Of a DNA stretch of 64,000 bases, positions 1 through 11,900 are shown piece after piece. The stretch comes from Patiria pectinifera. Its lineage: Eukaryota > Echinodermata > Asteroidea > Valvatida > Asterinidae. Below the pieces are notes generated by a model. The model had not been told where the DNA came from, did not search any database, and worked only from the letters and a program-made list of their open reading frames with translations. The DNA lies in NCBI GenBank assembly GCA_029964075.1, contig CM057142.1, positions 31,126,392-31,190,391 on the forward strand. Direction: 5' to 3'. How positions within the stretch are numbered: position 1 is the first letter of the stretch; the number at the start of each line of letters is the position of its first letter. Position numbers and translations under genes: made by a program.

Positions 1-239
1 AAACACAAACAGTGGAGTGTGTAGCAACGGAATGAAATTACCTGAAATTGTAGCTGTAATGAGTTGCCATTATTACCACAACAAGATAAAAACAGACCAC
101 CCATTGCTTGGAAATGACTTTGTAGCATGCAAAGTATTAGCATGCAGATAAAACTTCCAGGAAAAAGAACCCTGGCCAGTTATTGTAAATAGTGCAATCT
201 CCAACTGCTTGTTTTGTAGAATGAGCGCAACTTGCGAAT

Positions 240-2050
240 ATCCTTGGCACACTTGCCACGAACACTTTGTCATGCTTGCTCAAACAAACCCTTACTTGTT
301 AACATGGTTGTAAAATAAAAGATGCAGCAATACGTTTTGAAAAATAATGGATACCATTGTTGCAATGATTAAGTGCAAACCCTGACCATCGGTTTTAAAG
401 AATCAGTTTCCATTGGAAATGTCCTTGGCACAACTGCCCCAGAAACTTGGGCATGCCTGCCCAAACAATCAATAGAACACACGGATACGTAATGCCTAAC
501 CATTATGGCAAGAATCATTGGTTTCAAGAATCAGTTCAAATGTGAAACATTCTAAGCACGCTTACCCCAAAACTTAGGAATTCTTGCCCAAGCAACCCAC
601 TGCATGGTAACTTGTACGGTACCGTTGTAAAATGCAAAGTAAGCATACAGATAATACATTGAGAAATAATGTACACCATCACTGCATAATTGCACGAAGT
701 TCAAACTGCGACCACTGTACTCAAAGAATGATTTAAAATTCTAAATGTCCTTGGCACGCTTGCCCCAACAACTTGGGCATGCTTGCCCAAACCATTCATT
801 GCTTAGAAATTATAAAAAGGCAGAGTAAACATCCAGATAATAAATTGAGGAATAATGGACGCCATCACTGCATAACCCTTGCGTGTACATGTGGTTGTAA
901 AAATAAAAGATGCAGATATGCATATTCAAGAATAATGGATAACATTATTGCAATAATTAAGAGCAAACTCTTGACCATCGGTTTAAAGAATCAGTTGAAA
1001 TGGGAAATATCCTATACACACCTGCCCCAGAAACTTGGGCATGCTTGCCCAAACAATCAATAGAATGCAACTATACGTAGGAAAAACTGATTACTATTAT
1101 GGCAAGAATTGCAAAATCCGACCACTGGACTCCAAGATTGAGTTCAAATTGTAATTCTTTGAATTGGTACACTTGCCCCAAAACTTGGGCATGCTTTCCC
1201 AACCAACCCACTATTTGGAAACAAGTGAAGTTACAAAATGCAATCAGCAAACGTCTTGGAAACGTGTACTTATAAAATGCAAAATAAACATACAGATATG
1301 GCGACAAGTTCAAACTACGACCACTGGACTCAAAGATTGAATTCAAATTGTAAATATCCTTGGCATGCTTGCCCCAACAACTTGGGTATATTTCCCCAAA
1401 ATGAGGAATAATGTAAACCACCACTGCATAATACAGCAAGTTCAAACTACCACCACTAGACTCAAAGATTGTATTCAAATTGTAAATATCCTTGGCATGC
1501 TTGCCCCAAAATCCTGGACATGCTTGCCCAAACAATCCATTGCCTGGAAACAATGTAGAATGCAAAATATACACGCAGACAATATAATTGAGGAAAGATC
1601 AATGCCATTTTTTTGTTTTGTTTTTAGATATATTGCAACATGTGTTACTCTGACCATTTGTTTCAAAAAATGAGTTCAATTGTAAACATCCATGACACGT
1701 TTTGTCACCACTACTTGAGCATGTTTGCCCGCACCAAACCCATGAAACACGGTTGTAAGAATGTTAATTAAGCACGCGGAGATAAATTGAGGAAGATGAA
1801 CATCACTATTACAACAAATTCATACGCTAGTCTTGCCATTCAAAGAATGAGCTAATAATTGCAGAAATCCTTAGCATGCTTGCCAGAAAAATCATGGGTA
1901 CTCTTACACAAACAATCCATCACTTGTAAACATGAAGGTAAGATGCAAGGTGAACTTGCAGATAATGCACGCGATAAAACATTTAGGGTAGCAATCATTA
2001 GTCAACTTGCTCAGAACATGGCTAAACAGATGCATTTAAATATGGCATGA
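240..2050. repeat. Degenerate tandem repeat with GGCACGCTTGCC motif
   Basis: About ten diverged copies of a motif of the form CCTTGGCACGCTTGCCCC, then AACTTGGGCATGCTTGCCC and AAACAATCCATTGC, recur near 246, 424, 556, 748, 1010, 1165, 1358, 1488, 1690 and 1868. Spacing is 130-260 bp. Phrases such as TCAAACTACGACCACTGGACTCAAAGATT recur between copies, so whole units repeat and not only the motif. Open frames here are short, lie on both strands and follow the repeat, so I call none coding. The same GGCACGCTTGCC motif recurs at 35.89-36.15 kb inside the foldback loop. Confidence 0.65.
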
Positions 2051-3218
2051 AAGGCTAGCATGGTGCTATCAAGATTGAAGTAAAACTATATCTCCAAATC
2101 AAGATTGCACTCCTGATCTAGCTTGCAATTAAGTGCAGAACCATTTAGGTCCATATGTTCATCATACAAATCCCATAAATCGATGTATAAATTCAGAAGC
2201 TTGCAATCCTAATGCCCCAACAATAAAACTGGCAAATGTTGGCCCACAAAGTGTTTGAAGTCCCAAATAAGCAAATGGGGCAAATACATAAATAAAATGT
2301 TGTATGTATACATGTCAAAAGTATCAGCTTCCAATTGTGATTACCTTTAATTTATCAGGCTCACCTTGAAATCATGACATTTAGCTATCATTGCTCCTAG
2401 GAAAGGCGAAAACCCAATAAAAACCCATCTTTGTGGGAAAAATTGGGAAAAATTCCTTTCCGGCCCCTGAATCGGCGACCAAGTTTCTTTTTGGACTCTA
2501 GGAGCACAACTGTAAGTATTAATATGAAGAGTTTGAGATACACGTAGATGGGCAGCATCCCCTTTCTTACTTCCATGGCATCAAATCTTATAAATTCAAA
2601 GTATTAATACACCTTGAAAAAACTATGCACCACCGCAATGCACTACTTTGAATCAATATGCTGAGTACTCTCCTGGTTACCTTTGGAAACCTGTACCATA
2701 CAAAAGCAGCCATGTCTAATATACGCCCACCTACACCAAAATTCTCAGGGGTGGATTCAAACTTGAAAATGTGTCACGGTGCATATACCTTGGAAATTAT
2801 ACATACATGTGCCAGAATGTGTCCAGCCAAAAGTATCTATTCCTTGTCGATATTTACTAAACTATGCTGACCAAAATTCAAACCATACATGATGTTAAAG
2901 ATCTGATTTGGGTCAATCAGCCGCTGTATTTGCTACACTGTAACACGCGTGGTTAAAAACGTTAGAAACATTTCTAAATCACATCAGTGACACAATACAC
3001 TTGTATCTTAAAGACCACCAGGAATATTAGTTTCCATGCTTATTCTGAATGTATCAGGAAACACCTATTGCATCCAGTGCCGATTAAATTAAAAAACAGA
3101 TGTCTGTAGAAATTAACAGACCATGTTCGCAAAGTAGAAGTATGCGACTCCTTCTGTGTTAAGGCAGTTTCCTGATGAGTGCATTTAATTCGGCAACAGT
3201 TGATATTCTGCACGTTAC
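2051..3218. other. No gene recognised
   Basis: AT-rich single-copy-looking sequence. I see no convincing exon, RNA gene or mobile-element end. A short stretch at about 2400-2515 has locally repetitive AAAACCCA/TGGGAAAAATTGGG phrases that could be the edge of a small repeat. Confidence 0.4.
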
Positions 3219-3357
3219 CAAGTTGCTGAGCGATCATCAGTAACCCATCGACCTTGCTATAGACTTCCGAACTTGGAAGACAACCCGCAGATCGAGTATT
3301 CAATGGTAAAAGTTCCTGTCCCCAACCAATTTGCAGCGTCTGCTGTGCCGTGGCATC
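3219..3357 (-). CDS. Possible internal exon of an unrecognised gene
   Basis: Read on the minus strand, a pyrimidine-rich tract ending TTTTTTACAG is followed by an open 139-nt exon. It starts with codons for DATAQQTLQIGWGQELLPLN and ends IAQQL plus one base before a GTAACG donor. Codon use and the acceptor look genuine, and the frame also stays open below the donor down to 3040. I do not recognise the protein. Flanking exons should lie below 3.2 kb and above 3.4 kb on the minus strand, but I could not find them. It could be a chance open frame. Confidence 0.35.
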
Positions 3358-4685
3358 CTGTAAAAAACAATACTCAAAGCAGCAGCTATCCATTTCATAT
3401 TTTTTTTTTTTTTTTTAAACATGCGTTTATTAATTTAGGCCCTATTTATAATTTATAAATTATTATAGTGGGATTTTACAATTGCACCCATGAAGGGAGA
3501 AGAATGGTCAGGTTATAGGCCCTAGGCCTATTTTTTTTTTTTTTTTTTTTGTAGAAACCGATGAAGAAAGAATCAGCTATAGGCCTAGGCCTACTCAGAA
3601 TTAATAAAATTCCAGCACTCGCCCAGAAAATTACTTGCTTGGTTCCCATAGTTTACTATAGAAAAATGGAACAAACTCACTGCAGGCAAAAATTAGGAGG
3701 CTCCATCAAAATTTATCATCAAAATTTATCTGCCAAAATTTGTCAACACTGATAAATGACATTGAATTCAAACATCATCTTTTCGGACATTTATTGCAGT
3801 TGTCATTCAACTTCACAACAACTATAGTCGGTCCATCTTAATTGTACCATTCAATTATCTAGGCCCTACTCAAAGATCAATCCAGCACGACCGATTCATT
3901 CTCGCCTACGGTATGGTTGGCAGTGAGGCCGAGCCTCTTTGAATCACGGGTGCGGAGCCCCACAAACTTCACACGAAACTACACAGCAACACTGACAAAA
4001 ATTGGCCCAAAACCAGGGTTATAATTGGAAAATTCTCACCTCGAATTCCATCCATGATAGCATGTTTGCGCATGATGTCCAATACTGTATAAACGCAGGA
4101 AAAATCCCGGGATCTGGACGTCATGAACAGCGTTCAGGCCTGCATATAGACGTGGTTTCACACTGCACTCCCGCGTTTCCGCGGCCAAGCATGCCGTGAA
4201 CCTCAGCCGGTACCGGATGGACTGAAATCTAGGCGGGGGATTCACCGACCGTACTCCGCCGGTCATAACGTTGCGTACTTCAGTGTTCGTAGACTAACAA
4301 CAGAACATTAACAGAAGATTAACGCACACTAGCTTCACTGATGGACTAATCACGATCTCCAAAACCTCACCAAGAGGTTGAACAAATAACTGAAAGTTCA
4401 AGTCAGCTGAAGAAACGCACATGAAGTAAATTAAGTACGATCTGTCCGATGATTTAGCAGACTGCAGTCACCAGGTGTAGGGCCCACTCTGGTCAGCGTA
4501 CGGCATCACGCCCACGGCTGGGCGAAGCATCGAAATGACGAAAAGTTGCGAAAACTCACAAGATCACTGCAGCCAGTTGTATAACAAAAATCCTATACCA
4601 TCCCAGAGACAATTCACCAAACGATGTTCAATTATGAACGAAACACCCATGGAAATATAAGCGAAAAACGAAATATTCCGGGAGA
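3358..4685. other. Intergenic; CpG-rich patch near 3.9-4.3 kb
   Basis: Contains two long T runs (about 3400 and 3533) and several TAGGCCTAGGCC phrases. Roughly 3890-4300 is visibly richer in CG dinucleotides than its surroundings, which would fit a promoter or first exon. I see no TATA box or protein there that I can defend. If the 3219-3357 exon is real, this is where its 5' end could lie. Confidence 0.25.
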
Positions 4686-5213
4686 AATTTATTTTTGATG
4701 TAGCGGTCTCAAAAAGCTACGCCGAACTGGCCTTTCTTGCCCCAAATGCACTTAGCGCGTCAATGCGCGCGTGAACTTATTACATTTGTATCAACTTAGC
4801 AAAAAGCATCCATCCTTATGCCAATAACATCGTTTTTGGCTTCATGCCATCAAGGGGCGGCAAACTGCAACTAGGCCAATCGATATGTTTACTTTTCCTA
4901 CACCATAGCAACCATCAGCTGATAAAAGAAAGTGTAGGACTCAACTGTGCGTTTGTGGAGAATAATGTATTTTATCTTTCAGTGATAAAATGAATTATTC
5001 TCAGACTACGCACAAAACCACGCATTGAAACAATGACTTGACTTTTTGGCATAGTTTTTAAGCCGCTATTTTATTTCTCCATGGTCAATATTTAACTTGA
5101 TTAAATGGCAGTGAATACCTTGATAAACTATACTGGAACAATTAAAATTATCTTTCGATTTACTTAAAGTTATTTGCGTAAATATTTCGGCACGCTTGCC
5201 ATAAATTTGGCAT
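4686..5213. repeat. Dispersed repeat, copy 1 (segments A then B), abutting the satellite
   Basis: Segment A (about 4689-4998, starting TTTATTTTTGATGTAGCGG) and segment B (about 4999-5213, ending GGCACGCTTGCCATAAA) match 36338-36649 and 35710-35908 at high identity in the same orientation. Here A is joined directly to B. In the second locus B comes first and A last. Segment B ends exactly where the satellite begins. No protein is encoded. It is probably part of a non-autonomous mobile element. Confidence 0.7.
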
Positions 5214-5519
5214 TTTATTTACATGTATTTCCTACCAAAACATGAATGATATTTGCCTAAATCTGCCAAAATTTGGGTGTTTGAATGTTGATTCATGCTC
5301 CACTCGTCTCCAAAGGTATTTCTGCTTTGTTTGGAGAAAAGTCATTTTTTGGCCAAATTTGGTTCAAAATGTAAGGCTAACCCCTTGTATTTTTTTCAAT
5401 TTTGGCCAAAAAATGAAATTCCTTAAAACTTCCAAGAGAGATGCCTAAGGTAACCCTGAACATTTTCCAATTCGATTTGGGAACAGATGTGCCTTTCAAA
5501 AGAAACTTTGGGGTTAAAA

Positions 5520-8500
5520 CAGTCAAAATTTGGCATTTTATTTACATGTGTTTCCCACACAAAAATGGATGATTTTTGCCTCAATCTTGTCAAAATTTGG
5601 GTGTTTGAATGTTGATTCATGCTCCACTCGTCTCCAAAGGTATTTCTGCGTTGTTGAACATTTTCCAATTCGATTTGGGAACAGATGTGCCTTTCAAAAG
5701 AAAATTCGGCCGAAAATTTGGGGTAAAAACAGTCAAAATTTGGCATTTTATTTACATGTGTTTCCTACCAAAACATGAATGATATTTGCCTAAATCTACC
5801 AAAATTTGGGTGTTTAAATATTTATTCATGCTCCACTCGTCTCCAAAGGTATTTCTGCGTTGTTTGGAGAAATGTCAATTTTTGGCTAAATTTGATAAAA
5901 ATGTAAGGCTAACCCCTTGTATTTTTTTCCATTTTGGCCAAAAAATGAAATTCCTTAAAACTTCCAAGAGAGATGCCTAAGTAAACCCTGAACATATTCC
6001 AATTCGATTTGGGAACAGATGTGCCTTTCAAAAGAAAATTTGGCCGAAAATTTGGGGTAAAAACAGTCAAAATTTGGCATTTTATTTACATGTGTTTCCT
6101 ACCAAAAGATGAATGATTTTTGCCTAAATCTGCCAAAATTTGGGTGTTTGAATGTTGATTCATGCTCCACTCGTCTCCAAAGGTATTTCTGCGTTGTTTG
6201 GAGAAAAGTCATTTTTTGGCCAAATTTGGTTCAAAATGTAAGGCTAACCCCTTGTATTTTTTTCAATTTTGGCCAAAAAATTAAATTCCTTAAAACTTCC
6301 AAGAGAGATGCCTAAGGTAACCCTGAACATTTTCCAATTCGATTTGGGAAGAGATGTGCCTTTCAAAAGAAACTTTGGGGTTAAAACAGTCAAAATTTGG
6401 CATTTTATTTACATGTGTTTCCCACACAAAAATGGATGATTTTTGCCTCAATCTTGTCAAAATTTGGGTGTTTGAATGTTGATTCATGCTCCACTCGTCT
6501 CCAAAGGTATTTCTGCGTTGTTGAACATTTTCCAATTCGATTTGGGAACAGATGTGCCTTTCAAAAGAAAATTCGGCCGAAAATTTGGGGTAAAAACAGT
6601 CAAAATTTGGCATTTTATTTACATGTGTTTCCTACCAAAACATGAATGATATTTTCCTAAATCTACCAAAATTTGGGTGTTTAAATATTTATTCATGCTC
6701 CACTCGTCTCCAAAGGTATCTCTGCGTTGTTTGGAGGAATGTCAATTTTTGGCTAAATTTGATAAAAATGTAAGGCTAACCCCTTGTATTTTTTTCAATT
6801 TTGGCCAAAAAAAGAAATTCCTTAAAACTTCCAAGAGAGATGCCTAAAGAAACCCTGAACATATTCCAATTCGATTTGGGAACAGATGTGCCTTTCAAAT
6901 GAAAAATTGGCCGAAATTTGGGGTAAAAACAGTCAAAATTTGGCATTTTATTTACATGTGTTTCCTACCAAAACATGAATGATATTTGCCTAAATCTACC
7001 AAAATTTGGGTGTTTAAATATTTATTCATGCTCCACTCGTCTCCAAAGGTATTTCTGCGTTGTTTGGAGAAATGTCAATTTTTGGCTAAATTTGATAAAA
7101 ATGTAAGGCTAACCCCTTGTATTTTTTTCCATTTTGGCCAAAAAATGAAATTCCTTAAAACTTCCAAGAGAGATGCCTAAGTAAACCCTGAACATATTCC
7201 AATTCGATTTGGGAACAGATGTGCCTTTCAAAAGAAAATTTGGCCGAAAATTTGGGGTAAAAACAGTCAAAATTTGGCATTTTATTTACATGTGTTTCCT
7301 ACCAAAAGATGAATGATTTTTGCCTAAATCTGCCAAAATTTGGGTGTTTGAATGTTGATTCATGCTCCACTCGTCTCCAAAGGTATTTCTGCGTTGTTTG
7401 GAGAAAAGTCATTTTTTGGCCAAATTTGGTTCAAAATGTAAGGCTAACCCCTTGTATTTTTTTCAATTTTGGCCAAAAAATGAAATTCCTTAAAACTTCC
7501 AAGAGAGATGCCTAAGGTAACCCTGAACATTTTCCAATTCGATTTGGGAACAGATGTGCCTTTCAAAAGAAACTTTGGGGTTAAAACAGTCAAAATTTGG
7601 CATTTTATTTACATGTGTTTCCCACACAAAAATGGATGATTTTTGCCTCAATCTTGTCAAAATTTGGGTGTTTGAATGTTGATTCATGCTCCACTTGTCT
7701 CCAAAGGTATTTCTGCGTTGTTGAACATTTTCCAATTCGATTTGGGAACAGATGTGCCTTTCAAAAGAAAATTCGGCCGAAAATTTGGGGTAAAAACAGT
7801 CAAAATTTGGCATTTTATTTACATGTGTTTCCTACCAAAACATGAATGATATTTTCCTAAATCTACCAAAATTTGGGTGTTTAAATATTTATTCATGCTC
7901 CACTCGTCTCCAAAGGTATTTCTGCGTTGTTTGGAGGAATGTCAATTTTTGGCTAAATTTGATAAAAATGTAAGGCTAACCCCTTGTATTTTTTTCAATT
8001 TTGGCCAAAAAATGAAATTCCTTAAAACTTCCAAGAGAGATGCCTAAAGAAACCCTGAACATATTCCAATTCGATTTGGGAACAGATGTGCCTTTCAAAA
8101 GAAAATTTGGCCGAAAATTTGGGGTAAAAACAGTCAAAATTTGGCATTTTATTTACATGTGTTTCCTACCAAAACATGAATGATATTTTCCTAAATCTAC
8201 CAAAATTTGGGTGTTTAAATATTTATTCATGCTCCACTCGTCTCCAAAGGTATTTCTGCGTTGTTTGGAGGAATGTCAATTTTTGGCTAAATTTGATAAA
8301 AATGTAAGGCTAACCCCTTGTATTATTTTCAATTTCGCCAAAAAATGAAATTCCTTAAAACTTCCAAGAGAGATGCCTAAGGAAACCCTGAACATATTCC
8401 AATTCGATTTGGGAACAGATGTGCCTTTCAAAAGAAAAATTGGCCGAAATTTGGGGTAAAAACAGTCAAAATTTGGCATTTTATTTACATGTGTTTCCTA

Positions 8501-8995
8501 CCAAAACATGAATGATATTTGCCTAAATCTACCAAAATTTGGATGTTTAAATATTTATTCATGCTCCACTCCTCTCCAAAGGTATTTCTGCGTTGTTTGG
8601 AGAAATGTCAATTTTTGGCTAAATTTGATAAAAATGTAAGGCTAACCCCTTGTATTTTTTTCAATTTTGGCCAAAAAATGAAATTCCTTAAAACTTCCAA
8701 GAGAGATGCCTAAGGTAACCCTGAACATTTTCCAATTCGATTTGGGAACAGATGTGCCTTTCAAAAGAAACTTTGGGGTTAAAACAGTCAAAATTTGGCA
8801 TTTAATTACATGTGTTTCCCACACAAAAATGGATGATTTTTGCCTCAATCTTGTCAAAATTTGGGTGTTTGAATGTTGATTCATGCTCCACTCGTCTCCA
8901 AAGGTATTTCTGCGTTGTTGAACATTTTCCAATTCGATTTGGGAACAGATGTGCCTTTCAAAAGAAAATTCGGCCGAAAATTTGGGGTAAAAACA
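5520..8995. repeat. 1.2-kb higher-order repeat block of the satellite
   Basis: Monomer spacings measured from GTCAAAATTTGGCAT run 209, 335, 324, then 209, 333, 334, 324, then 209, 335, 334, 322. Each higher-order unit is therefore one truncated monomer followed by two or three full ones (867 or 1200 bp). Each unit starts with the same deletion junction, GCGTTGTT joined to GAACATTTTCC. Confidence 0.85.
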
Positions 8996-11900
8996 GTCAA
9001 AATTTGGCATTTTATTTACATGTGTTTCCTACCAAAACATGAATGATATTTTCCTAAATCTACCAAAATTTGGGTGTTTAAATATTTATTCATGCTCCAC
9101 TCGTCTCCAAAGGTATTTCTGCGTTGTTTGGAGGAATGTCAATTTTTGGCTAAATTTGATAAAAATGTAAGGCTAACCCCTTGTATTTTTTTCAATTTTG
9201 GCCAAAAAATGAAATTCCTTAAAACTTCCAAGAGAGATGCCTAAGGAAACCCTGAACATATTCCAATTCGATTTGGGAACAGATGTGCCTTTCAAAAGAA
9301 AAATTGGCCGAAATTTGGGGTAAAAACAGTCAAAATTTGGCATTTTATTTACATGTGTTTCCTACCAAAACATGAATGATATTTGCCTAAATCTACCAAA
9401 ATTTGGGTGTTTAAATATTTATTAATGCTCCACTCGTCTCCAAAGGTATTTCTGCGTTGTTTGGAGAAATGTCAATTTTTGGCTAAATTTGATAAAAATG
9501 TAAGGCCTAACCCCTTGTATTTTTTTCAATTTTGGCCAAAAAATGAAATTCCTTAAAACTTCCAAGAGAGATGCCTAAGGAAACCCTGAACATATTCCAA
9601 TTCGATTTGGGAACAGATGTGCCTTTCAAAAGAAAATTTGGCCGAAAATTTGGGGTAAAAACAGTCAAAATTTGGCATTTTATTTACATGTGTTTCCTAC
9701 CAAAAGATGAATGATTTTTGCCTAAATCTGCCAAAATGTGGGTGTTTGAATGTTGATTCATGCTCAACTCATCTCCATAGGTATTTCTGCGTTGTTTGGA
9801 GAAAAGTCAATTTTTGGCCAAATTTGGTTAAAAATGTAAGGCTAACCCCTTGTATTTTTTTCAATTTTGGCCAAAAAATTAAATTCCTTAAAACTTCCAA
9901 GAAAGATGCCTAAGGTAACCCTGAACATTTTTCCAATTCGATTTGGGAACAGATGTGCCTTTGAAAACACAATTTGGCCGAAAATTTGGGGTAAAAACAG
10001 TCAAAATTTGGCTTTTTATTTTCATGTATTTCCTACCCAAAAGTGAATAATATTTGCCTAAATCTACTAAAATTTGGGTGTTTAAATATTTATTCATGCT
10101 CCACTCGTCTCCAAGGTATTTCTGCGTTGTTTGGAGAAATGTCAATTTTTGGCTAAATTTGATTAATGTAAGGCTAACCCCTTGTATTTTTTTCAATTGT
10201 GGCCAAAAAATGAAATTCCTTAAAACTTCCAAATGAGATGCCTAAGGAAACCCTGAACATATTCCAATTCTATTTGGGAACAGATGTGCCTTTCAAAAGA
10301 AAATTTGGCCGAAAATTTGGGGTAAAAACAAAACAGTCAAAAATTGGCATTTTATTTACATGTGTTTCCCACACAAAAATGGATGATTTTTGCCTAAATC
10401 TGCGAAAATGTGGGTGTTTGAATGTTGATTCATGCTCCACTCGTCTCCAAAGGTATTTCTGCGTTGTTTGGAGAAAAGTCATTTTTTTGCCAAATTTGGT
10501 TAAAAATGTAAGGCTAACCCCTTGTATTTTTTTCAATTTTGGCCAAAACAAGAAATTCCTTTAAACTTCCAAGAGAGATGCCTAAGGTAACCCTGAACAT
10601 TTTCCAATTCGATTTGGGAACAGATGTGCCTTTCAAAAGAAAATTTGGGGTAAAAACAGTTAAAATTTGGCATTTTAATTACATGTGTTTCCTACACAAA
10701 AATGGATGATTTTTGCCTCAATCTTGTCAAAATTTAGTTGTTTGAATGTTGATTCATGCTCCACTCGTCTCCAAAGGTATTTCTGCGTTGTTTGGAGAAA
10801 AGTCATTTTTTTGGCCAAATTTGGTTCAAAATGTAACCCCTTGTATTTTTTTCAATTTTGGCCAAAAAATGAAATTCCTTAAAACTTCCATGAGAGATGC
10901 CTAAGGTAACCCAGAACATTTTCCAATTCGTTTTGGGAACAGATGTGCCTTTCAAAAGAAAAATTGGCCGAAATTTGGGGTAAAAACAGTCAAAATTTGG
11001 CATTTTATTTACATGTGTTTCCTACCAAAACATGAATGATATTTGCCTAAATCTACCAAAATTTGGGTGTTTAAATATTTATTCATGCTCCACTCGTCTC
11101 CAAAGGTATTTCTGCGTTGTTTGGAGAAATGTCAATTTTTGGCTAAATTTGATAAAAATGGAAGGCTAACCCCTTGTATTTTTTCAATTTTGGCCAAAAA
11201 ATGAAATTCCTTAAAACTTCCAAGAGAGATGCCTAAGGAAACCCTGAACATATTCCAATGCGATTTGGGAACAGATGTGCCTTTCAAAAGAAAATTTGGC
11301 CGAAAATTTGGGGTAAAACAGTCAAAATTTGGCATTTTATTTACATGCGTTTCCTACACAAAAATGAATGATTTTTGCCTAAATCTGCCAAAATTTGGCT
11401 GTTTGAATATTGATACATGCTCGACTCATCTCCAAAGGTATTTCTGCGTTGTTTGGAGAAAAGTCAATTTTTGGCCAAATTTGGTTAAAAATGTAAGGCT
11501 AACCCCTTGTATTTTTTTCAATTTTGGCCAAAAAATTAAATTCCTTAAAACTTCCAAGAAAGATGCCTAAGGTAACCCTGAACATTTTTCCAATTCGATT
11601 TGGGAACAGATGTGCCTTTCAAAAGAAAATTTGGCCGAAAATTTGGGGTAAAAACAGTCAAAATTTGGCTTTTTATTTTCATGTATTTCCTACCCAAAAG
11701 TGAATAATATTTGCCTAAATCTACTAAAATTTGGGTGTTTAAATATTTATTCATGCTCCACTCGTCTCCAAAGGTATTTCTGCGTTGTTTGGAGAAATGT
11801 CAATTTTTGGCTAAATTTGATAAATGGAAGGCTAACCCCTTGTATTTGTTTCAATTTTGGCCAAAAAATGAAATTCCTGAAAACTTCCAAATGAGATGCC

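Noticed and set aside
1071..1574. 167-codon minus-strand frame
   Set aside because: It spans several copies of the GGCACGCTTGCC repeat and its peptide repeats with them.
5460..5490. CENP-B box in the satellite monomer
   Set aside because: ATTCGATTTGGGAACAG has the TTCG start but lacks the A and CGGG positions of the box.
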